In this document: positions 1 to 9,866 of the stretch, piece by piece
Layout of the letters: each line of letters opens with the position of its first letter
How positions within the stretch are numbered: position 1 is the first letter of the stretch
The notes under the pieces: generated by a model
What the model was told of the DNA's origin: nothing
Seen by the model: only the letters and a program-made list of their open reading frames with translations
Databases searched by the model: none
Source: JAFGOM01 sp964605795
GTDB taxonomy: Archaea; Halobacteriota; Methanomicrobia; Methanomicrobiales; Methanospirillaceae
Direction: 5' to 3'
NCBI GenBank assembly: GCA_964605795.1
Contig: CAZSDZ010000061.1
Location: 1 to 13,886, forward strand
Length of the DNA: 13,886 bases
Translations under genes and position numbers: made by a program

Positions 1-581
1 TTGACGAAGACGACCCGGATCTTGCCAGAGCCTATATCTCCCGTGCCCTGGAATCAGAGGAGAGGATAAGAGCAATTATCGCATTTGCCCGTGAATATGA
101 GAATTTCGGAGTGGTGAGTGCAGGCTGGCAGGAGGTATCAGGGTTGATAGCATCAGCACAAACCGAGATATCTCCCGGAACGGTTCGTATCAAAAATGAT
201 GTACCCCCTGACCTGTTTGTGTATGCAGATCCCATCATCAGGAAAGTCTTCTCTACGCTTCTGGAAAATGCACTGCGACATGGAGTAACACTCACCTTTA
301 TACGGTTTGAGTCATCTGAAGATAACGGGGATTGTATTATCTCATGCACTGATGACGGAGTAGGAGTTCCTGCAGAGAAGAAGGAACGGATATTTGATCA
401 CGGGTACGGGGATAACACCGGAGTCGGCCTCTTTTTAGCCAGAGAGATCCTCTCAATAACCAGTCTTTCCATCCTTGAATGCGGGAAGGAAGGAATAGGA
501 GCGAGATTTGAGATACGGGTGCCTGCCGGGAAGTGGCAGACAGGGCCTTCCGGTACTGCCAGAGCGGGAGGAGGCATCTAG
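1..581 (+). CDS. Histidine kinase, C-terminal part (5' end outside window)
   Basis: This is the tail of a sensor histidine kinase, which autophosphorylates a histidine using ATP. The frame is open from base 3 to the TAG at 579-581, so an ATG/GTG inside the window is not the true start. Visible are the second helix of the DHp domain (ending A-F-A-R-E-Y-E-N-F-G, about 81-113) and a full HATPase_c domain: N-box L-L-E-N-A-L-R-H-G with Asn at 267-269, G1 box D-D-G-V-G with Asp at 354-356, F-box I-F-D-H-G-Y-G and G2 box N-T-G-V-G-L-F-L. The phosphoacceptor histidine and all sensor domains lie upstream of the window. The end of the protein, V-P-A-G-K-W, matches the ends of the next two kinases. The last codons carry the ribosome binding site of the next gene and the stop overlaps its start by one base, so the two are very likely co-translated. 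Confidence 0.9.
   Translation, partial: DEDDPDLARAYISRALESEERIRAIIAFAREYENFGVVSAGWQEVSGLIASAQTEISPGTVRIKNDVPPDLFVYADPIIRKVFSTLLENALRHGVTLTFIRFESSEDNGDCIISCTDDGVGVPAEKKERIFDHGYGDNTGVGLFLAREILSITSLSILECGKEGIGARFEIRVPAGKWQTGPSGTARAGGGI
566..574 (+). promoter_or_regulatory. Strong Shine-Dalgarno that fixes the giant kinase start at GTG 581
   Basis: GGGAGGAGG ends six bases before the GTG at 581-583. That GTG shares its G with the TAG stop of the upstream gene (TAGTG). This spacing favours GTG 581 over the in-frame GTG at 533, which has no comparable site and would add 16 residues that do not look like a membrane protein start. Confidence 0.75.
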
Positions 582-3500
582 TGTCATTACACGACCAGTA
601 CTCACTTCCCAAAGAGGCCCCCCTCTACCTTCTTGCAGGAACATCTCTGCTCACCCTCATTATCAGTATCATATCGCTGTATTCAGGGATTACCATCGTT
701 TTTCAGAACCTCCTTTATATTCCAATCATTATTGCCTGTGCGTTTTATCTGAAACGCGGATTTTTTTACTCCCTGTTCCTCGTCGGTCTCTATGGTATTC
801 TGATGTGTGTCATTACCGGTTCTGAGGAAGAACACATCCAGATTCTATTGAGGATGGGTATCTTTATCCTTGTTGCAGGGATTATCACCTATCTCTCCCA
901 GCTCCGGCTCCAGACAACCATCCAGTATATCAAAAGCGAGCAGAAGTACCGGCACCTCTTTTTAGAGAACGAAGCAGGCACTGCCCTTCATGAGATCATC
1001 TGCGATGAGAGCGGAAATCCTGTTGATTACCGGTTTTTAGAGGTAAATCCTGCATTTGAGAAGATGACCGGGCTTCGTGCGGCTGATATCATCGGAAAGA
1101 CCGTACTCGAAGTTATGCCGGGAACCGAACCCTCCTGGATACAAACGTATGGCAGGGTGGCACAGAGCCAAGAGAGCATCCATTTCGAGGATTACAGCAG
1201 AGAACTGGAACGGTACTACGCGGTTACCGCCTATTCACCCGAGATCGGGAAATTTGCAACCATTGTTATCGATACCACCGATCGGAAAAAACAGGAGATC
1301 GAGATAACAGAGACGAATGAGTACTTAGAGAACCTTATTACGTATGCAAATGTCCCTATTATCGTCTGGAATCCTGACCTTGTAATCATCAGGGTTAACC
1401 ATGCCTTTGAAGAACTCGTCGGTCTTGCGCAGACAGATCTGGTGGGACAATCCTTATATCATATCTTTTCACCCGAGCACTTCGATCAGTCCATACGTCT
1501 TATCAGTTCAACCCAGAAGGGGGCACGGTGGGAGACGGTTGAGATCCCGATACTCCACNNNNNNNNNNCTGTCAGGACCGTGCTGTGGAATTCATCAACC
1601 ATATACACACCAGACAAAAGTACCCCGGTTGCAACCATTGCACAGGGACGCGATGTAACGGTTGAACAGATGCTCGAACTGGAGCGGGAAGGGGCTGCAG
1701 CTCAGATCCAGGAGAATATTGCAAAACTCTCCATACTCAATGATGAAATAAGAAATCCGCTTACTATCATTGCAATCTATGCCGAGATGGTTGATGATTC
1801 GTCTATCCATGAGAACATCAAAACCGCCATTGCACGGATCGATGAGATGGTAAAGGATCTCGATACTGCATGGTTAAATTCCAAAAAGATCTTAAATTAC
1901 CTTCAGAAACATGATAATATCTCGTTTGATTTCCTGCAACCCGGGCATACCCATGCAGAGGGAGGGATAAAGGGCAGGATAATTACCCTGGCGGGACCGG
2001 GTATAACCTCATCATCAATCGGGAGCCATGAGCGGTTTATCGAGGAGATCCAGAAGAGACTCTATCAGATCCTTGACAGTATCGATGCCTTTGTCTATGT
2101 TACCGACATGGAGACGTATGATGTCCTGTACTTAAACGAGCAGGCACGGACGATATATGGGAAGAATATCGGGAAAAAATGTTATGAGAAGATCCACCCG
2201 GAAGAGAAAGGTCCATGCTCATTCTGCACAAATAACCTGGTTCTATCAGATTCAAAACCGACTGGCGTAATTCAGTGGGAATGGCATGACGCGGAACACG
2301 GGCGGTGGTACGACTGCCGGGACCGGGCGATTCCCTGGACTGACGGGCGGCTTGTTAAACTTGAGATAGCAACCGATATTACCGGGAGAAAACTGGCAGA
2401 TGCAGCATTACGGGAGAGCGAGACCAAGTACCGCAGCCTGTTTGACAATGCCATCCTTGGTGTCTACCGGACAAGCCCTGAAGGACAGTATCTCGATATG
2501 AATCCTGCTTTTGCCCGGATTGCCGGGTACGAGTCCCCGGAAGAGATGATGGCGGTAATCGATGATATCGGGAACCAGCTCTATGTACATCCACAAGACC
2601 GGAAAAAAATAGGAGAACTCCTGGAAAAATACGGAGAGGTCAGGAACTATGAAGCTGAGGTCCGCCACCGGGACGGCCACTCGATCTGGATCGCCATCAA
2701 CACAACAGGTATCAGGGACAACGAAGGGAAAATCCTCGCGTGGGAAGGGACAATAGACGATATAACCGCACGAAAGATAGCGGAACATGAGCTTGCCCGG
2801 ACAAACGAAGAACTGCATGCAGCATACGAGGAGATGGCAGCGACCAGTGAAGAACTCAGGCATAATAATGATGAACTGGTAGCAATACAGAAGTCACTCA
2901 GAAAAGAACAGGAACGGCTGGAAGGAATCCTGAAAGGGACCAATGCCGGGACATGGGAATGGGATGTACAGACCGGAGAGGTTATCGTAAACGAACGATG
3001 GGCAGAGATCATCGGCTATACGTTAGAGGAGATATCTCCGGTATCCATAGAGAGCTGGGAGAAATTCTGCCACCCTCTTGATCTGAACGTAAGCGAAGAC
3101 CTTCTCGACCGTCATTTCCAAGGAGAACTCGATTACTACGAGTGTGAGGCCAGGATGCTTCACAAGAGCGGCGAGTGGGTCTGGGTCCTTGACCGGGGAC
3201 GGGTCGTCACCCGGACACAGGACGGCAGACCGCTCATGATGATGGGCACCCACCAGGAGATCACCGACAGAAAGGAAGCGGAAGAGAGTTTACGAGAGTT
3301 TAAGACGGCCGTGATGCAGTCTGTGGACGGCATCGCACTTGCGGACATGGCCGGACATATCCGTTTTGTGAACCGTGCCTTTGCAGAGATGCACGGGTAC
3401 TCATCAGAGGAACTCATCGGTCAGCACCTGAATGTCTTGCATACCAGAGAGCAGGCTGAGCATGAAGTCGCTCCCTTTATTGAGCAGTTGATCGCATCCG

Positions 3501-6500
3501 GTTCATCGGCAGAAGGCGAGATCGGACATGTCCGCAAAGATGGAACAGAATTCCCCACATATATGAGCACGACCGTCCTGAAGGGAGCAGACGGCACGCC
3601 TATCGGACTGCTCCGAATCGCCCGGGACATTACCGAACAGAAACGGGCTGAGGAGCAGACACGCTTATTAGCTGAGATAAGCGCCAACATGTTTGATTCA
3701 ATACTCGTTACTGACGCACAGTTCCGGATCACGTATGTCAATAAAAATACCGAGGAGTTGTTCGGGTATACCCCTCGTGAGTTACTGGGCAGGACACCGG
3801 ATATCTTTCTTGCTGATACCGCAGATCCGGAGAAACAGAGAGAACTGTACGAGGCGGTATCAGCCGGAACCATCTATGCAGGAGAGGCGCCCAACCGGCG
3901 CAAGGACGGCACCACCTTTATCTGTGAGTACCGGGTCATGCCGATGCCTGATAAAGATGGCAATATTGTAGCGTATATTGGTATTCAACGTGATATCACA
4001 GATAGAAAACAGGCTTTCGAAGCGTTACAGGCAAGTGAAGAACGGTACCGCGGGCTCTTCTCCTCCATGAGTTCGGGGGTGGTAGTCTATACACCGGTAC
4101 ATAACGGGGAAGATTTTATCATTACTGATTTTAACCCTGCTGCAGAGAAGATTGAACAGATACCACGCGAATCGGTCATCGGGAGATCGGTTAAGGTAGT
4201 ATTCCCGGGAGTTGTTGATTTCGGTATCTTTTCGGTATTTGTGCGGGTTGCAAAAACCGGTATTCCCGAACATTTCCCGGTAGCCATGTACAGTGATGAA
4301 CGGATCCAGGGCTGGCGTGATAATTTTGTCTTCCGGCTCTCTTCCGGTGAAGTAGTCTCTGTGTATGAGGACTCAACAGAACGGAAGCGGGCAGAAGAGG
4401 CACTTTTGCAATCAGAAGAGAAATACCGGAGTATCTTTGAGAATGCTGTTTTCGGTATCTTTCAGACTGCTCCTGACGGAACCCTTCTGAATGCCAATNN
4501 NNNNNNNNNNNNNNNNNNNNNNNNNNNNNNNNNNNNNNNNNNNNNNNNNNNNNNNNNNNNNNNNNNNNNNNNNNNNNNNNNNNNNNNNNNNNNNNNNNAC
4601 GGTTCTCTACTACGAAGGAATCTGTATCGATATTACCGGGCGGAAACAGGCAGAAGAGGAACTGCTCAACCGTGTCAGACGTGAAGCTGATATCATCAAC
4701 TTCCTTCCTGATCCAACTTTTGCTATCGATACAAACGGGATCGTTATCGCCTGGAACCGTGCGATGGAAACGATGACCGGGATCGCTGCCGCTGATATGC
4801 TTGGGAAGGGCAATTACGAGTATTCTCTGCCGATATATCATGAACGGCGCCCTATTCTTATAGATCTTGTTCTTTCGTACGATCAAGAAACTGCCGGACT
4901 CTACCTGAATATTACCCGCACGGGAAACCAGATTATCGCCGAGAAGGTTGCTTCGCTCTCAAAAGACGATAGTGATTCATACATCTGGATGATAGCATCC
5001 CCTCTTTATGACAGGAGCGGGATGATTACCGGTGCCATCGAATCGATACGGGATATTACCAGTATAAAAGAGACCGAGTCTGCATTCAAAAGAAGTGAAG
5101 AACTGTACCGCAGTATCCTTGAGAATATACAGGAGGTCTTTTACCGGACCGACCGGGAAGGCCGGCTGATTATGGCAAGCCCCAGCTGGGCATCTCTCTT
5201 TGGGTATGATAACTCTTCAGAGTGCATCGGCATGGATATCGCAGAGACGTTTTATTATGAGCCGGGGAGAAGAAAGGAGTTCCTCGAGACCATCGCTGCC
5301 AACGGGTATGTTGAGAACTACGTAGCTCAACTGAAGAGAAAGGACGGCACTCCACTCTGGGTCTCTACAAACAGTCATTATTACTATGACAAATCCGGCA
5401 GAATAGAAGGGATAGAAGGGATTTTGCGGGACATCACAGAGATCAGAGAAGCAGAAGAGAGTATTCGGGAGAGCGAGAAGAGATACCGGACACTCTTTGA
5501 GACAACCGGAACCGCGATGGTTGTTCTTGAGAATGACGGGACGATATCACTTGCCAATATCGCCTTTGAACGCCTCTCAGGCTATCGTAAAGTCGAGATT
5601 GAGAATACCATGAAATGGATGGATTTTGTGGTTCCTGATGATCTGGAGCGGATGCAGGCACAGCACCGGCTCAGAAGAGAGGATCCCGAATCATCCCATG
5701 CTCATTATGAATTCAGGTTCAAAGCACGGTCTGGCGATATTCATCATATCTATCTCTCGGCAAGCCTTATCCCGCAGACCCTCAAAAGCTTTGCCTCTCT
5801 CCTGGATATTACGAGCCGTATACAGGCAGAAGAGACCTTACAGAAGAAGCATGAAGAACTTGAGGCAACCTACGAAGAACTCGCCCATACAGAGCAGGAA
5901 TTAAAAAAGAGTTATGATGAACTGGTACAGAGCAGGGAAGCACTCATCAGGAGCGAGGGGAGTATCAGAAAGAAACTTGAGAACCTTCTCTCCCCGGATG
6001 GTGATATCGGTATGCTTAATCTCGAGGATCTGCTTGACATCCCTGCACTCCAGGCACTCATGGAGGATTTTACCCGGGTGAGCGGTATGGGGATGGCAAT
6101 CCTTGACGTGACCGGGAAGGTTCTCGTTGCCACCGGCTGGCAGGATATCTGCACCAGATTCCACCGGGTGCACCAGGTCACTGCAGGATACTGCACCGAG
6201 AGCGACCTTCATCTTGCAGCAAACCTGAAAGAAGGCCAGTACACCGCATACAAGTGCAAAAACAACCTCTGGGATGTGGTCACTCCTCTCTTTGTCGGAG
6301 AGCAGCATATGGGCAATGTCTTTACAGGTCAGTTCTTCTATGATGATGATATCATCGATGAATCGGTATTTATCGAGCAGGCCCGGGTTTACGGGTTTGA
6401 CCGGGACGAGTATCTTGCTGCACTGCACCGGGTACCCCGGTTCTCTCATGAACGGGTACATGCACTCATGGATTACCTTATCAGGTTGACCAGGTTCCTA

Positions 6501-9500
6501 TCACTGCTCAGTTACGGTATGTTGAGCCTTGCAAGAACCGCGAACCAGCGTGATACCCTTATCCGGTCTCTTGAGACGAGCGAAGAGAAGTACCGTGGTA
6601 TCTTTGAGAATGCTCTGATTGGGATATTCCAGACTGCTCCTGACGGAACCCTCCAAAATTCCAATGATGCTTTGGCACGGATGTTCGGGTACGCTGATGC
6701 AGACGAGATCCTTTCTGCCGGTATCGATGTCGGGCGTGACCTGTATGAAAGAGTCGAGGATCGCAGAGAGGTTCTCGCTCTCCTTCGTGAGCACGAATTC
6801 ATGGAACCACGGGAATATCCTGCTCGTGATAAAGATAAAAACCGGTTCTGGATCTCTATTACAGCCCGGACGATCCGGGACGAAGATGGAACGATTATCG
6901 GCATTGAGGGGTTTTGTATCGATGTCACCGACCGGAAGCGGGCAGAAGAAGAGTTACAGGAGAGCGAGGAGCTGTTCCGCACGGTCATGAACCAGCTCCC
7001 GGGAACAGTCTGGGCAGTTGACCGTACCCTTACGTATACCACCTCTCAGGGCAGGGGACTTGCTGCTATCGGTCTGCAACCTGACCAGGTCAGGGGAATG
7101 ACCCTCTATGAATTTTTCGGCACCGATGATCCTGATCATCCGGTCATCAGCCAGCACATGAGAGCACTTGCCGGCGAGACGGTCATGTATGAATATACCC
7201 ATGATGGCATCACCTTCCAGACCTTCCTCTCTCCCCTCCATGATCCTGCCGGAGCCATCATCGGGGTCACCGGGATAGCCGTTGATATCACCCAGCTCAA
7301 GGCTACCGAAGAAGCACTTGCAAAGAGCCAGGAACGGTTCAGGATGCTTGCCGAGAACTCACGGGACGTCATCTACCACATCGATCTTATCCCGGAGAGA
7401 AACATCAGGTATCTAAGCCCGTCGGTTGAGGCACTCTGCGGGTATTCTCCTGAAGAACTGTACCAGGACTTTGATATCCTCTTTGCCATGGTGCACCCTG
7501 ATGACCGCTCACAGCTTCTGGATCTGCTGGATGGAGTTATTCCCATGAACTGGCTGCTTACCATCAGCTGGATAACCAGGGACGGAGAACGAATCTGGAC
7601 CGAACACACCAATGTACTGATACACAATGATGAGGGGCAGCTCGTTGCAATACAGGGCAATGCACGTGACATCACCTGGCGCAGGGAGGCCGAGGAGCAG
7701 ATAAAACGATCTGAAGAGAAGTTCTCTGCGGTCTTTGCCATAAGCCCTGACCCCATGGCTATCACAGACATACAGACCGGTGCTATCATCGATGCCAACC
7801 CGGTCTTTTGTGAATGGATGGGTTACCCTCTTGATGAACTCATCGGTAAAAAGACAACCGAGCTGGATATCTGGATAAATCCCAGGGAACGTGAAGAGAT
7901 CGTTTCCCAGGTAAAACGGGATAGTGAGGTCATCAACAAAGAGGTATCGTTGCGGATAAAGGATGGTAAAGTACATGAATGCACGTTCTCTGCCCGGTTT
8001 ATCACCCTCCGGGGAAAGAAACTCCTCTTTACCCAGGCACATGATGTATCTGATATGTATATTTTGCAACGTCACTTAAAGGAGAGTGAAGCCCATCTTG
8101 CACAAGCCCAGGAGATTGCCCACCTTGGCAGCTGGACTTACAACCCGGAGACCAGGGAGATTACCTGGACTCTTGAGACCTTTCAGATATTTGGCAGGGC
8201 ACCGGATCTCGGAGAACCTGACTTTGAAGAACTGGTATCACAGATACATCCTTCCAATCGCGAGGATTTTATTGCAACGGTCAAAAGAACGCTGCAGGAT
8301 AGGACTGCATTCGAGAAAGAATGGAATATCATGCTTCCTTCCGGGGAGATTCGGGTAATAAAGACAGTCGGGCAGGTTACCAGTTCTGATGAGACAATAA
8401 CCGGCCTTATAGGAACGGTCCTTGATATCACTGACCAGAGTCGTGCAGAAGAGGCGTTGCAGGAGAGCAGGGAGATGTACCGTCAGCTCTTCGAGGCTGA
8501 ATCTGATGCTATTCTCCTCGTGGATAATGCCACAGGTGACATCATGCAGGCAAATGAGTCTGCTACAGATATGTATGGATACAGCAGGGAAGAACTGCTC
8601 ATGATGAGAAACACCGATCTCTCTGTGGAACCGGAAAAGACCGAGCAGTTTACGAAACAAACACCGGTTAATGCTGATGTTGTTATTGCAATCCCGCTGC
8701 GATGGCACCGCAAAAAGGACGGAGCGCTCTTCCCGGTAGAGATTACTGCACGGTTTTTCGAATTTTCCGGGCGATCGGTGCATCTTGCTGCAATTCGTGA
8801 CATCACCACACGATTACAGCTGGAACAACAACTGCAGGAGAGCAGGGATCTGCTCATTGCCACAGAGAATCTGGCACAAGTCGGGGGTTTTGAGTATGAT
8901 GTATCAGAGCAGATGCTGACCTGGACCGATGAGACCTACCGGATTCACGGGTTAGATCCGGGAGCGGCTGCCCCTGGCTCAACAGACCTTATCAGCACCA
9001 GTCTTTCCTGTTATGATCCCGATGACCGGCCGGTTATCGAGGCTGCATTTTACCAATGCATCAGGGAAGGAATACCCTATAAACTTGAGTTTCCCCTGAC
9101 CACATATCAGGGGAACCGGATCTGGATCCAGACAACAGCCCGGCCGATTGAAGAGGACGGAGAGATAAAACGGATTATCGGCAATATCCTCGATATTACG
9201 GAACGCAAACATACGGAAGAAGCTCTCCTGCAGGTCAACAAAAAACTTGACCTTCTCACAAACATCACCAGGCATGACATCAATAACACCCTTACCATTT
9301 TGTCAGGCTCAGTCGAGATCGCAGAGATGAGATACCCTGATCCCGTGGTGCTCGAGTACTTTTTGTCGATGAAAAAAGCAATCAAAACCATGATCTCCCA
9401 GATCGAGTTCACCCAGATGTACCAGAACCTGGGAACAGGGAAGCCCGGCTGGCACCGGATACAGGACATCCTGCCCGCATCCCATCTTCCATCGACCATC

Positions 9501-9866
9501 CAGATGACACTAGATATCCCGAATATCGAGTTATATGCCGATCCAATGCTTGAAAGGGTTTTTTTCACTCTTCTTGATAATACCCTCAGGCATGGAAAGA
9601 ACGTAACCGAAATCCGGGTATCATGTATCCGGATACCGGAAGGGATAGTCGTTTCCTGGGAAGATGACGGGGCCGGAATCCCGGGGCAGGAGAAGGAGAA
9701 GATATTTGAACAGGGGTACGGAAAGAACACGGGTCTTGGACTGTACCTGACCAGAGATATCCTCGGCATTACCGATATCACAATCAGGGAAACGGGCGAA
9801 CCGGGGAAAGGAGCGAGGTTTGAGATGACGGTACCGGACGGGAGATGGCGAATTAAGAGAGAGTGA
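581..9866 (+). CDS. Giant membrane-anchored multi-PAS/PocR sensor histidine kinase
   Basis: One gene interrupted by a 10-N and a 100-N gap; the reading frame differs on the two sides of the second gap only because 100 is not a multiple of three. Order: four membrane helices (residues about 15-34, 36-56, 60-79, 90-108); PAS1 119-235; PAS2 245-360; histidine-less DHp-like segment 375-446; PAS3 485-605 with C-x11-C-x2-C; PAS4 613-735; coiled coil 735-785; PAS5 to PAS8 (779-1268); PAS9 from 1278, cut by the gap. After the gap: PAS10 (nt 4668-5070), PAS11 (5094-5440), PAS12 (5472-5830), coiled coil, PocR (6021-6510), PAS13 to PAS19 (starting near 6579, 6963, 7326, 7710, 8085, 8466, 8841). The core has H-box T-R-H-D-I-N-N with His at 9273-9275, N-box Asn at 9579-9581, G1 Asp at 9666-9668 and G2 N-T-G-L-G-L. 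A PAS kinase usually has one to a few PAS domains; nineteen is extreme. Ligands are unknown. The next gene begins directly after the stop and carries a receiver that this kinase could phosphorylate. The single-gene reading depends on the gap join being right. Confidence 0.85.
1559..1568. other. Assembly gap, 10 N
   Basis: Ten unknown bases lie inside PAS2 of the giant kinase. The reading frame is open and homologous on both sides at this exact length, leaving four unknown residues, the last with codon NCT. PAS domains here typically read K-D-G-S/T before the next strand (compare K-D-G-T in PAS6, PAS7 and PAS11), so the gap size is probably right. Confidence 0.95.
1703..1918 (+). other. Internal DHp-like segment lacking the phosphoacceptor histidine
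   Basis: Within the giant kinase, residues about 375-446 form two helices separated by a short turn. The first contains L-N-D-E-I-R-N-P-L-T-I-I, which aligns with the classical HisKA H-box S-H-E-I-R-T-P-L-T. The histidine position is Asp388 (codon 1742-1744). No ATPase domain follows; a linker and PAS3 do. It may serve as a dimerising stalk. The resemblance is seen directly; the role is inferred. Confidence 0.6.
4499..4598. other. Assembly gap, 100 N placeholder inside PAS9
   Basis: One hundred N, the conventional size for a gap of unknown length. The sequence before it ends on a codon boundary in the frame of the 581 start; the sequence after it resumes on a codon boundary in another frame. 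Aligning the flanks with the sister domains PAS4 and PAS13 predicts 75 missing residues (225 bp) in both cases, which would restore a single frame. Confidence 0.95.
6021..6510 (+). other. PocR-type ligand-sensing domain within the giant kinase
   Basis: The segment begins L-E-D-L-L-D-I-P-A-L-Q-A-L-M and contains cysteines at 6150-6152 (D-I-C-T-R-F-H), 6192-6194 (G-Y-C-T-E-S-D) and 6255-6257 (Y-K-C-K-N-N-L-W-D), then F-V-G-E-Q-H-M-G-N-V-F-T-G-Q-F-F and a helical tail Y-G-F-D-x2-E-Y-L. This order matches the PocR sensory domain, which has been predicted to sense small hydrocarbon derivatives. It sits between a coiled coil and PAS13. The actual ligand cannot be read from the sequence. Confidence 0.75.

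Noticed and set aside
533..580. GTG 533 as the start of the giant kinase
   Set aside because: It lies within the upstream gene without a ribosome site; GTG 581 has GGGAGGAGG at proper spacing and a stop-start overlap.
2770..2910. E-E-L-x-rich repeat as a possible separate domain
   Set aside because: It is a heptad-like coiled-coil linker between PAS4 and PAS5, and a similar one occurs before PocR (about 5832-5990); ordinary for this protein type.
4491..4600. Apparent separate gene starting at ATG 4491 and ending at 9866
   Set aside because: The ATG is read in the wrong frame immediately before the N run; flanking PAS halves complete one another, so this is the 3' part of the gene that starts at 581.
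4599..4684. C-terminal end of the upstream frame after the 100-N gap
   Set aside because: The frame after the gap gives a low-complexity basic tail with no PAS similarity, while the other frame gives I-C-I-D-I-T-G-R-K-Q-A-E-E; the stop at 4684 is caused by the placeholder length.
5901..6461. 186-codon minus-strand ORF, and a similar 188-codon one at 7509-8075
   Set aside because: Both are antisense to well-supported PAS/PocR coding sequence, have no recognisable domain, and are explained by the codon bias of the sense strand.
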